From Xestospongia bergquistia (lineage: Eukaryota > Porifera > Demospongiae > Haplosclerida > Petrosiidae), in the NCBI GenBank assembly GCA_963965975.1, contig OZ014417.1, positions 6,615,821 through 6,679,820 on the forward strand: a DNA stretch of 64,000 nucleotides. The letters run 5' to 3'. The position numbers and the translations under genes are program-made. Under the pieces are notes generated by a model, which worked only from the letters and a program-made list of their open reading frames with translations, did not search any database and was not told the DNA's origin. How positions within the stretch are numbered: position 1 is the first letter of the stretch; each line of letters opens with the position of its first letter. Below are positions 38,223 through 51,300 of this stretch, piece by piece.

Positions 38223-41052
38223 TTAGGCTCTGTCTGATGTATCTCTAGATTGATAGACCACACCTCTTTCTCTTAGCTCATCTAGCACATCTTCCGGAAG
38301 TTCTCCTGATACTGATATTGCATAACATCCCTTAGTAAATTTATCTAAAGATAAAGAAATAGATAACATTATAAATAATTAGTTATTAATTTTAATTAAT
38401 TATAGTTAGAAGAGGTAATTATATAGACAAATCTTTAAATTTAATATTGGCAATTGAACCATCTTGAGCCACACCCACAAAAGTACATACAATACAAAAT
38501 GTCAAAATTTTCTAAATTGTCTCAACAATAAAACAGACTTTACCAAATATATATCTATAATACTATTATTTCTAAGAGACATAATGTTTTAGTACATTCC
38601 TATCTTGTTTATGTTCTAAATGTAATTTAAAGAAATTTTATGTACTTATTAACAGTCAAAATTTTATATGATAAGCTAATGTATTTAAGATATAGCCTAC
38701 AGTATCAAAAAAGAAGGACATTCAATTAAGGGCAGGTCAAGAGTTATAAATAAATGTAAAGACATAGGAGAAAAACAATTTTCAAAGTTTACTATGATAA
38801 CTATTTTCATTTCTAAAGGATTACAATACTGATAAAAGTATGTACAGTATTTTCCTATAACAAAACAAGATAAGTAGTTCAAATTACAACATTCTATGTA
38901 GAAGTAATTAACCCTCAGCGCGCATGCGCAGCGAGGGTTATAGTAGTTGGTTTGTCTGTCTGTATGTCTGTTACCGCTTCAACTCCCTTCTCAAACAGCT
39001 ATTCGGCATGAAAGCGATATTGCTTACCAAGCGGACTGTGAGGATCAGTTTAATCGGATGGTTTTCTCTGAAAATTCAGCGTTGCAGAGATCGAGCGTGC
39101 TGCCTTTGTGTCCTATACATCGATGTGGCCATTTTTGCAGAACCACAGGGAAATACCCAACAACAATATGCAGTGCAGCCCACCTTTTGATTACAATGAC
39201 GCTGAAAAACCGCATGTGTTCTGGAATGCTACTTACCTATCTTGTATAAGCAGTTCCTACAAAGCCAACTTAGCCTAACACAAAAAAAGGTGTAGGTGGA
39301 AATTAAAATAGGATGAGTGTGCTCTGCCAAAGGTATCAATATCTTCTCTTTGAGAAACATGTAGGGCACAATTTGATCTCTGCTGATTCCAGACTTTACT
39401 TTTGCGCCGAGGGTTTGCACTTTAGTGCTTTTCTTTTTTAACAGCTTTTAATTTTGAGTTTACTATGGGGCACAAATGATAAAACATTCTCTAATCCCTA
39501 CATAGGGTAGTGCTATCATCTACTTAATGACATATACCACTGGTTACTTATGTAGTAAATACTAATAATATTTACCTATTCTCTGCCATTTAGCTACCCA
39601 GCTATCTTCATTACCCATCATAGCTATCATCCTAACAAAAGATACAATATAACATTATCATCATTAAGTACAGTAGATACACAGTAGTGTTATCTATGTA
39701 AGGATGGCACAAATATTCCTTTTCTTCAGTTGTAATATCTTATAAACTAAATAGACTTTCACTAAGTTTTAGTATAGAGATAGACAATTTCAAAGAATCC
39801 ATCATCTCTTGTTATCCTTTTGTCAAGTGCTTTAAAAACAAAAGTGAAAATATTTCCAGGCCATTGAGTCAAAATTCACAATTATAATTAGAAATGAACA
39901 GATGTTAATGTATTTTGTATATTTAATCTTATTATTTTTTGTTGTAAGTCATTGTCTAGAGTTTTAAGTTTTTGAGTATCTCTGTAATGCCTTTCTCTAT
40001 GTGCATAGACAATAACTTCAACTATATTAGTATTGCTATCAACAGATATGAGCCAAGTAGTAGGATCAGTCATGTTTATACAGTGATATAGTATCTATCA
40101 AAGGATTATGTATGTAAGTCTCAGACGTGAACAGGACTATCATGTGATTGTAGTGTAAGGAGTAAATATTTATAAGACATTAGAATCATCCCTATATTAT
40201 AGCATATCTCAGTATAAAATAACACAATAGAATTAACCCTCTATTTCTCTGCCTTTATACACACATACTATTAACAAACTATTATATAAGGATGATCCTA
40301 ATGTTATTTGTTTTCCTTTAGTTTTGTTATTTATATTTTGTGGCTATCCCTAAATTCCTGTTAACTAGTTGTGATTAATGGTATGAAGATATTAATATTT
40401 TCTATAAAAATATTTTATCCTTTTCATAGATTTGTAGTGACAAATGATTTATAATGTCATTTACATCGACAATAATGGTTTTTGTCAACATAGTAGGTGA
40501 GATACAATGTACACTGTTATGAATTAATTTATTAGTACTATCTGAGGGGTCAAAAATAAGACAGAATTGTGTAAGAAATTTCAATAATTTTCAGCAATTT
40601 CAAACATCTACTGATTTCTAATCCCTATATACAGATATAAACAGGCTATTTCTGTGCTTTCAGACTAAGATCTCTTATTTAAACACTAAAAGTGTACAAG
40701 ATGTCAGTCTCAATCATTACATCAGACCTCTAAGTGCATGCTGTCTCTGATATTATGTATCATATATTGGTTTTATTTGTTAAATTTGATAGACTTACCC
40801 ATCAAAATTTGAACTAGTACAATCATTGACTTTTCCTCTGTTTCCTTTCAGATGAAGATATCTCTCACAATTATCACATCCAGTATAGAGAAACTGATCA
40901 AATGACTATATTAATGAGAGATATTATTATCACTAACATTGTAGAATAGACTTCTACTTTATGATACATCACTACAAACTTACCTTTACCATAGAACATA
41001 GCTTACAAGCTCGTAGTCCTCGAAGATCCTTAGGAATAGATTCTAAAGACAT
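38223..41052 (-). CDS. SUPT4H1: SPT4 transcription elongation factor, 4 exons
   Basis: Small zinc protein that pairs with SPT5 to form DSIF, which controls RNA polymerase II pausing and elongation in the nucleus. Exons 40984-41052, 40799-40893, 39576-39631, 38223-38344 join to 113 residues (human 117). It starts [20 protein letters not shown] and has the zinc-binding pairs CKLC and CDNC. Then come the CTSSNFDG motif, [15 protein letters not shown] and a C-terminal [20 protein letters not shown]...V-YQSRDTS. All family landmarks are present. The third intron (38345-39575) carries an interspersed repeat at 38910-39432. The start codon lies in CCACCATGT, a good animal initiation context. Confidence 0.95.
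38910..39432. mobile_element. Interspersed repeat with GC palindrome in SUPT4H1 intron 3
   Basis: A G+C-rich island in AT-rich intron. It opens with the imperfect palindrome AACCCTCAGCG...CGCAGCGAGGGTT (38910-38939) and closes with GAGGGTTTGCACTTTAGTGC. A degraded relative with the same opening (CTCTCAGCGTAGGCATGG) and closing motif is at 50659-51134, so this is a repeat family rather than host intron. The coding capacity in it is short and unrecognised. Confidence 0.6.
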
Positions 41053-42396
41053 GGTGGAAATTTTTAACCCGTTGAGTCAAACCCGCCTTGAGCCACGCCT
41101 ACAAAATTACGGTGCAGCAACACGTTAACAGAAAAGGGAGATGCTGTAAATTTAGTTAAGAAAGGAAGTAAGTTGACTAATACTTTATCTGATTGTTAAT
41201 ATAACTTATATTGTGTGCAACATTAACTAAATGACTAAGTCTGTGCAATTTTAATTCTAATTTGTCTGAGTTTATAATGATTGGAAATGGTCACATGACT
41301 GTGACAATTATTGATATGTTCTGTGTGTCTCTAAGCTTGATGAAATTCTGTAGTTATAACTTGCTTGAATGGTTTAGGATTTAGAGGATAGGGATGAGTT
41401 TAATGACTAGCATATTTACTGACAGAAGCTGCAAATGTATGAAAACAGTCTTAGAACCACCTCGCACGTGCAGTATGCCAGATGGAAAACATTTTCTCTC
41501 TGTAAGTTAGTAAAAGGTGTTTAGAAAACATTTAATCAACTGTTTTGAAGACATATTGGGTTCCTTATGAAGGTAGAATTTCCTAACCAACACAGACTAT
41601 CTTGAACTATCTCTGTCTTTCCTATACCTACTGTAGCTACTGTAAGTGTGTTTTAGCTATCTAGCTGTATAAAAAACTCACTGGTTTTCAGCATGTCCCA
41701 GAAATAGGCATGGCCTTAGTAAGTAACATATTCAGTGCAATGAGAGGGATTCTACTTAATATAACCACACAATTACTATAAGTAGTAACATGTGATTGTG
41801 GGTTACTATATGTTTCGAGTTTAGGAATGTTGAGTGTCTAGTGAATAGTGAACATTGTGATAATGTAATCTAAATACTGGTTATATCAAGAAACTGCCAA
41901 TGAGAACAATGCTTTTATAAAACAAAAACTTTAATTCCATAGTCATAAACTCTGGGCCCTTATTCCTAGAGACTTCATACATCAGTTATTATAGTTTTAC
42001 TGTAAATGTTAGAGTGTGTAACTAATCAAGTTTTATATTGTTACTTGATAATTTCTATAAATTAATACAACAAATGATCAGTACATAAAGTCTATAACCT
42101 TAAAGATGAACACAATAAAGACTGACATAAACTGTTTCTATAAAATAAAAATCACTTTTATCTTGGAAGTACATAACATTGACTTTTATAATAATCAATA
42201 CCAACAATTCCTACCTATTAATGATAACATCATATATTATAACACTTAATATGTTCAGAGTTCATGTTGTTTAAATGTTCTTTATAATCCAATAAAGAAT
42301 TATACTAACTATACATTTAATGTTGATTGATAGTATAATATAATATACCTGTATTATTATATTATATATTATTACTAGCACATATTATTACTGACT
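41053..42396. other. Divergent intergenic region SUPT4H1 / second array locus
   Basis: Holds the promoter sides of SUPT4H1 (minus) and of the ROC-COR Death-domain locus (plus). It is AT-rich, with no ORF, tRNA or repeat that I recognise. ATATAATATACC and similar TATA-like motifs occur at 42330-42352, about 45-65 bp before the proposed start codon at 42397. Confidence 0.45.
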
Positions 42397-45300
42397 ATGG
42401 CTGAAAGAAATGAAAGACCAAATTTAGTAAGTCATTCTATCATATGTAATTGATTAAGAAAATTGGCACGTCAAATAAAAGAAAACAAATAGTTTTTTTC
42501 AATAATATAACTTTAAAATATTAAATGTTATTGTTATTGACTATTAATGTTCCTATGATGACAAACCTATACTCTCATTGTCACAACTATTTATTATGTA
42601 CAATGTCAATTCATTTGATCTCTTTTTCATTTTCTCTTTGATTGTGTATTTGTTATATTAATTAAAGTTATTAGGTTTTAATTATAGTCCTTGTTATTAT
42701 GTGTCTTTCTTCTTTTTTTATTTTTCTATGATGACAAACCTATACTCTCATTGTCACAACTATTTATAGAGTGTAAGTATGTACAATGTCAATTCATTTG
42801 ATCTCTTTTTCATTTTCTCTTTGATTGTGTATTTGTTTGTATTAATTAAAGTTATTATGTTTTAATTGCAGTCCTTGTTATTATGTGTCTTTCTTCTTAT
42901 ATTTTTCTATGATGACAAACCTATACTCTCATTGTCACAACTATTTATAGGAGGTAAGTATGTACAATGTCAATTCATTTGATCTCTTTTTCATTTTCTC
43001 TTTGATTGTGTATTTGTTTATATTAATTAAAGTTATTATGTTTTAATTACAGTTCTTGTTATTATGTGTCTTTCTTCTTTTATTTTTCTATGATGACAAA
43101 CCTATACTCTCATTGTCACAACTATTTAAAGGGGGTAAGTATGTACAATGTCAATTCATTTGATCTCTTTTTCATTTTCTCTTTGATTGTGTATTTGTTT
43201 ATATTAATTAAAGTTATTATGTTTTAATTACAGTCCTTGTTATTATGTGTCTTTCTTTTTTTATTTTTCTATGATGACAAACCTATACTCTCATTGTCAC
43301 AATTATTTTATAGAGGGTAAGTATGTACAATGTCAATTAATTTGATCTCTTTTTCATTTTCTCTTTGATTGTGTATTTGTTTATATTAATTAAAGTTATT
43401 GTGTTTTAATTACATTCCTTGTTATTATGTGTCTTTCTTCTTTTTTTTATTTTTCTATGATGACAAACCTATACTCTCATTGTCACAACTATTTATAGGA
43501 GGTAAGTATGTACAATGTCAATTCATTTGATCTCTTTTCATTTTCTCTTTGATTATGTATTTTTTTATATTAATTTAAATTATTAGGTTTTAATTACATT
43601 CCTTGTAATTATGTGTCTTTCTTCTTTTTTTTATTTTTCTATGATGACAAACCTATACTTTCATTGTCACAACTATTTATAGGAGGTAAGTATGTACAAT
43701 GTCAATTCATTTGATCCTTTTTCATTTTCTCTTTGATTGTGTATTTGTTTATATTAGTTAAAATTATTAGGTTTTAATTATAGTCCTTGTTATTATGTGT
43801 CTTTCTTCTTCTTTTATTTTTCTATGATGACAAACCTATACTCTCATTGTCACAACTATTTATAGAAGGTAAGTTTGTACAATGTCAATTCATTTGATCT
43901 CTTTTTCATGTTCTCTTTGATTGTGTATTTGTTTATATTAATTAAAGTTATTGTGTTTTAATTACAGTCCTTGTTATTGTGTGTCTTTCTTCTTTTTTTT
44001 TATTTTTCTATGATGACAAACCTATACTCTCGTTGTCACAACTATTTATAGGAGGTAAGTATGTACAATGTCCATTCATTTGATCTCTTTTTCATTTTCT
44101 CTTTGATTGTGTATTTGTTTATAGTAATTAAAGTTATTAGGCTTTAATTACATTCCTTGTTATTATGTCTCTTTCTTCTTTTATTTTTCTATGATGACAA
44201 ACCTATACTCTCAATGTCACAACTATTTATAGGCGGTAAGTATGTACAATGTCAATTCATTTGATCTGTTTTTCATTTTCTCTTTGATTGTGTATTTGTT
44301 TATTATAATTAAAGTTATTAGGTTTTAATTACAGTCCTTGTTATTGTGTGTCTTTCTTCTTTTTTTTATTTTTCTATGATGACAAACCTATACTCTCATT
44401 GTCACAACTATTTATAGGATGTAAGTATGTACAATGTCAAGTCATTTGATCTCTTTTTCATTTTCTCTTTGATTGTGTATTTGTTTATATTAATTAAAGT
44501 TATTGTGTTTTAATTACACTCCTTGTTATTATGTGTCTTTCTTCTTTTTTTTATTTTTCTATGATGACAAACCTATACTCTCATTGTCACAACTATTTAT
44601 AGGAGGTAAGTATGTACAATGTCAAGTCATTTGATCTCTTTTTCATTTTCTCTTTGACTGTGTATTTTTTTATATTAATTTAAGTTATTAGGTTTTAATT
44701 ACATTCCTTGTAATTATGTGTCTTTCTTCTTTTATTTTTCTATGATGACAAACCTATACTTTCATTGTCACAACTATTTATAGGAGGTAAGTATGTACAA
44801 TGTCAATTCATTTGATCCTTTTTCATTTTCTCTTTGATTGTGTATTTGTTTATATTAGTTAAAATTATTAGGTTTTAATTATAGTCCTTGTTATTATGTG
44901 TCTTTCTTCTTCTTTTATTTTTCTATGATGACAAACCTATACTCTCATTGTCACAACTATTTATAGATAGTAAGTATGCACAATATCAATTCATTTGATC
45001 TTTTTTTCATTTTATCTTTGATTGTGTATTTGTTTATATTAATTAAAGTTATTAGGTTTTAATTACAGTCCTTGATATTATGTGTTTTTCTTCTTTTATT
45101 TTTCTATGTTGACAAACCTATACTCTCATTGTCACAACTATTTATAGGAGGTAAGTATGTACAATGTCAATTCATTTGATCCTTTTTCATTTTCTCTTTG
45201 ATTGTGTATTTGTTTATATTAATTAAAGTTATTATGTTTTAATTACAGTCCTTGTTATTATGTGTCTTTCTTCTTTTATTTTTTTATGATGACAAACCTA

Positions 45301-48300
45301 TACTCTCATTGTCACAACTGTTTATAGCTGGTAAGTATGTACAATGTCAATTCATTTGATCTCTTTTTCATTTTCTCTTTGATTGTGTATTTGTTTATAT
45401 TAATTAAAGTTATTATGTTTTAATTGCAGTCCTTGTTATTATGTGTCTTTCTTTTTTTATTTTTCTATGATGACAAACCTATACTCTCATTGTCACAACT
45501 ATTTATAGCTGGTAAGTATGTCAATGTCAATTCATTTGATCTCTTTTTCATTTTCTCTTTGATTGTGTATTTGTTTATATTAATTAAAGTTAATATATTT
45601 TAATTACATTCCTTGTTATTATGTGTCTTTCTTCTTTTATTTTTCTATGATGACAAACCTATACTCTCATTGTCACAACTATTTATAGAGGGTTAGTATG
45701 TACAATGTCAATTCATTTGATCTCTTTTTCATTTTCTCTTTGATTGTGTATTTGTTTATATTAATTAAATTTATTAATTTTTAATTACATTCCTTGTTAT
45801 TATGTGTCTTTCTTCTTTTATTTTTCTATGATGACAAACCTATACTCTCATTGTCACAACTATTTATAGGAGGTAAGTATGTACAATGTCAATTCATTTG
45901 ATCTCTTTTTCATTTTCTCTTTGATTGTGTATTTGTTTATATTAATTAAAGTTAATATGTTTTAATTACAGTCCTTGTTATTATGTGTCTTTCTTCTTAT
46001 ATTTTTCTATGATGACAAACCTATACTCTCATTGTCACAACTATTCATAGTATGTAAGTATGTCAATGTCAATTCATTTGATCTCTTTTTCATTTTCTCT
46101 TTGATTGTGTATTTGTTTATATTAACTAAAGTTATTAGGTTTTAATTACAGTCCTTGATATTATGTGTCTTTCTTCTTTTATTTTTCTATGATGACAAAC
46201 CTATACTCTCATTGTCACAACTATTTATAGGAGGTAAGTATGTACAATGTCAATTCATTTGATCTCTTTTCATTTTCTCTTTGATTGTGTATTTGTTTAT
46301 ATTAATTAAAGTTATTAGGTTTTAATTACAGTCCTTGTTATTATGTGACTTTCTTCTTTTATTTTTTTATGATGACAAACTTATACTCTCATTGTCACAA
46401 CTATTTATAGGCGGTAAGTATGTTCAATGTCAATTCATTTGATCTCTTTTTCAATTTTCTCTTTGATTGTGTATTTGATTATATTAATTAAAGTTATTAG
46501 GTTTTAATTACAGTCCTTGTTATTATGTGTCTTTCTTCTTATATTTTTCTATGATGACAAACCTATACTCTCATTGTCACAACTATTCATAGTATGTAAG
46601 TATGTCAATGTCAATTCATTTGATCTCTTTTTCATTTTCTCTTTGATTGTGTATTTGTTTATATTAACTAAAGTTATTAGGTTTTAATTACAGTCCTTGT
46701 TATTATGTGTCTTTCTTCTTTTATTTTTCTATGATGACAAACCTATACTCTCATTGTCACAACTATTCATAGTATGTAAGTATGTCAATGTCAATTCATT
46801 TGATCTATTTTTCATTTTCTCTTTGATTGTGTATTTGTTTATATTAACTAAAGTTATTAGGTTTTAATTACAGTCCTTGATATTATGTGTCTTTCTTCTT
46901 TTATTTTTCTATGATGACAAACCTATACTCTCATTGTCACAACTATTTATAGGAGGTAAGTATGTACAATGTCAATTCATTTGATCTCTTTTCATTTTCT
47001 CTTTGTTTGTGTATTTGTTTATATTAATTAAAGTTATTAGGTTTTAATTACAGTCCCTGTTATTATGTGTCTTTCTTCTTTTATTTTCCTATGATGACAA
47101 ACTTATACTCTCATTGTCACAACTATTTATAGGCGGTAAGTATGTTCAATGTCAATTCATTTGATCTCTTTTTCAATTTTCTCTTTGATTGTGTATTTGT
47201 TTATATTAATTAAAGTTATTAGGTTTTAATTACAGTCCTTGTTATTATGTGTCTTTCTTCTTTTATTTTCCTATGATGACAAACTTATACTCTCATTGTC
47301 ACAACTATTTATAGGCGGTAAGTATGTTCAATGTCAATTCATTTGATCTCTTTTTCAATTTTCTCTTTGATTGTGTATTTGTTTATATTAATTAAAGTTA
47401 TTAGGTTTTAATTACAGTCCCTGTTATTATGTGTCTTTCTTCTTTTATTTTCCTATGATGACAAACTTATACTCTCATTGTCACAACTATTTATAGGAGG
47501 TAAGTATGTTCAATGTCAATTCATTTGATCTCTTTTTCAATTTTCTCTTTGATTGTGTATTTGTTTATATTAATTAAAGTTATTAGGTTTTAATTACAGT
47601 CCTTGTTATTATGTGTCTTTCTTCTTTTATTTTTCTATGATGACAAACCTATACTCTCATTGTCACAACTATTTATAGGAGGTAAGTATGTACAATGTCA
47701 ATTCATTTGATCTCTTTTTCATTTTCTCTTCGATTGTGTATTTGTTTATATTAATTAAAGTTAATATGTTTTAATTACAGTCCTTGTTATTATGTGTCTT
47801 TCTTCTTTTTTTATTTTTCTATGATAACAAACCTATACTCTCATTGTCACAACTATTTATAGGAGGTAAGTATGTACAATGTCAATTCATTTGATCTCTT
47901 TTTCATTTTCTCTTTGATTGTGTATTTGTTTATATTAATTAAAGTTAATATGTTTTAATTACAGTCCTTGTTATTATGTGTCTTTCTTCTTATATTTTTT
48001 TATGATGACAAACCTATACTCTCATTGTCACAACTATTTATAGGAGGTAAGTATGTACAATGTCAATTCATTTGATCTCTTTTTCATTTTCTCTTTGATT
48101 GTGTATTTGTTTATATTAATTAAAGTTAATATGTTTTAATTACAGTCCTTGTTATTATGTGTCTTTCTTCTTATATTTTTTTATGATGACAAACCTATAC
48201 TCTCATTGTCACAACTATTCATAGTATGTAAGTATGTCAATGTCAATTCATTTGATCTATTTTTCATTTTCTCTTTGATTGTGTATTTGTTTATATTAAC

Positions 48301-51300
48301 TAAAGTTATTAGGTTTTAATTACAGTCCTTGATATTATGTGTCTTTCTTCTTTTATTTTTCTATGATGACAAACCTATACTCTCATTGTCACAACTATTC
48401 ATAGTATGTAAGTATGTCAATGTCAATTCATTTGATCTATTTTTCATTTTCTCTTTGATTGTGTATTTGTTTATATTAACTAAAGTTATTAGGTTTTAAT
48501 TACAGTCCTTGATATTATGTGTCTTTCTTCTTTTATTTTTCTATGATGACAAACCTATACTCTCATTGTCACAACTATTTATAGGAGGTAAGTATGTACA
48601 ATGTCAATTCATTTGATCTCTTTTCATTTTCTCTTTGTTTGTGTATTTGTTTATATTAATTAAAGTTATTAGGTTTTAATTACAGTCCCTGTTATTATGT
48701 GTCTTTCTTCTTTTATTTTCCTATGATGACAAACTTATACTCTCATTGTCACAACTATTTATAGGCGGTAAGTATGTTCAATGTCAATTCATTTGATCTC
48801 TTTTTCAATTTTCTCTTTGATTGTGTATTTGTTTATATTAATTAAAGTTATTAGGTTTTAATTACAGTCCTTGTTATTATGTGTCTTTCTTCTTTTTTTA
48901 TTTTTCTATGATAACAAACCTATACTCTCATTGTCACAACTATTTATAGGAGGTAAGTATGTACAATGTCAATTCATTTGATCTCTTTTTCATTTTCTCT
49001 TTGATTGTGTATTTGTTTATATTAATTAAAGTTAATATGTTTTAATTACAGTCCTTGTTATTATGTGTCTTTCTTCTTATATTTTTTTATGATGACAAAC
49101 CTATACTCTCATTGTCACAACTATTCATAGTATGTAAGTATGTCAATGTCAATTCATTTGATCTATTTTTCATTTTCTCTTTGATTGTGTATTTGTTTAT
49201 ATTAACTAAAGTTATTAGGTTTTAATTACAGTCCTTGATATTATGTGTCTTTCTTCTTTTATTTTTCTATGATGACAAACCTATACTCTCATTGTCACAA
49301 CTATTTATAGGAGGTAAGTATGTACAATGTCAATTCATTTGATCTCTTTTCATTTTCTCTTTGTTTGTGTATTTGTTTATATTAATTAAAGTTATTAGGT
49401 TTTAATTACAGTCCCTGTTATTATGTGTCTTTCTTCTTTTATTTTCCTATGATGACAAACTTATACTCTCATTGTCACAACTATTTATAGGAGGTAAGTA
49501 TGTACAATGTCAATTCATTTGATCTCTTTTTCAATTTTCTCTTTGATTGTGTATTTGTTTATATTAATTAAAGTTATTAGGTTTTAATTACAGTCCCTGT
49601 TATTATGTGTCTTTCTTCTTTTATTTTCCTATGATGACAAACTTATACTCTCATTGTCACAACTATTTATAGCTGGTAAGTATGTTCAATGTCAATTCAT
49701 TTGATCTCTTTTTCAATTTTCTCTTTGTTTGTGTATTTGTTTATATTAATTAAAGTTATTAGGTTTTAATTACATTCCTTGTTATTATGTGTCTTTCTTC
49801 TTTTATTTTCCTATGATGACAAACTTATACTCTCATTGTCACAACTATTTATAGGCGGTAAGTATGTACAATGTCAATTCATTTGATCTCTTTTTCATTT
49901 TCTCTTTGATTGTGTATTTGTTTATATTAATTAAAGTTATTAGGTTTTAATTACATTCCTTGTTATTATGTGTCTTTCTTCTTTTATTTTCCTATGATGA
50001 CAAACCTATACTCTCATTGTCACAACTATTTATAGGCGGTAAGTATGTACAATGTCAATTCATTTGATCTCTTTTTCATTTTCTCTTTGATTGTGTATTT
50101 GTTTATATTAATTAAAGTTATTAGGTTTTAATTACATTCCTTGTTATTATGTGTCTTTCTTCTTTTATTTTTCTATGATGACAAACCTATACTCTCATTG
50201 TCACAACTATTTATAGCTGGTAAGTATGTACAATGTCAATTCATTTGATCTCTTTTTCATTTTCTCTTTGATTGTGTATTTGTTTATATTAATTAAAGTT
50301 ATTAGGTTTTAATTACATTCCTTGTTATTATGTGTCTTTCTTCTTTTATTTTTCTATGATGACAAACCTATACTCTCATTGTCACAACTATTTATAGGCG
50401 GTAAGTATGTACAATGTCAATTCATTTGATCTCTTTTTCAATTTTCTCTTTGATTGTGTATTTGTTTATATTAATTAAAGTTATTAGGTTTTAATTACAG
50501 TCCTTGTTATTATGTGTCTTTCTTTTTATTTTCATGTAATGACAAACTTCTATTGTCATTGTCATATTCTTTCTTTTAACTTGCTAATACTTTATTTGGT
50601 GTCTTAGAACATTTGCATATTGTAAATTACCTTATTGGGAATATTGTTATTTGTTGCTGCTCTCAGCGTAGGCATGGTGTAGAGTACTTGCTTTGTGTGT
50701 CTGTCTGTTAACAGACAGTGTACTCTGTATTGCTTTAACTCAGTAAAGATAGTGTCTACAGCTGCAAATGTTGGCATTGAGATGAAAAATGTTCAGCACT
50801 ATAAATTCTTTCTAGCTAACTGGCTGCTAAAAAAGCTTGAAAAGTTAGAATGACCATTCAAAAAAGCAAGGTAAAATGGAAGAGTTGATGACTACAATAA
50901 AACTACAATCATTTACTAATAAGATGCGAAAATTTTCATAGAAATGCTTCATTTTGAAGTTATTGAGTTAAAAGAACAGTCACTTGCAACATATGACTGT
51001 TAGTGACACATCATATACCACAATCATTAATATTTTATTTAGTAAGTTCTCATGTAGTGGTAGTATGGCCAAATAACATCAGTCAGTATAATTCAGCTAT
51101 AAATGCAGCAAGGGTTTTGCACTTTAGTGCTTTTAGTTTGTCAATTATTGAACTAAGCTTTGCTTATGTCTTTTATATTTTTCTTCAAAGTATACCTTTC
51201 TGACGATTTAATGATAATATGTTCTTATTACTTATTTACAAATTTACACAGTACTCATATTAACTTAGTGTTTATTTTTTATATAAATTATTTATCTGCT

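Noticed and set aside
39888-40073. 61-residue minus-strand ORF in SUPT4H1
   Set aside because: Lies in the intron between exons 2 and 3 and has no splice support or family resemblance; the SPT4 protein is complete without it.
42900-50500. Exons running from the mid-unit TTACAG to the next GTAAGT in array B
   Set aside because: One such exon is open in phase 0, but its length (about 82) shifts the frame so that the next copy hits a stop; it cannot explain a multi-unit coding array.
42540-50570. Reading the arrays as CRISPR-like repeat-spacer structures
   Set aside because: Units are 180-202 bp and almost wholly conserved; only three bases vary. There are no unique spacers and the context is an animal genome.
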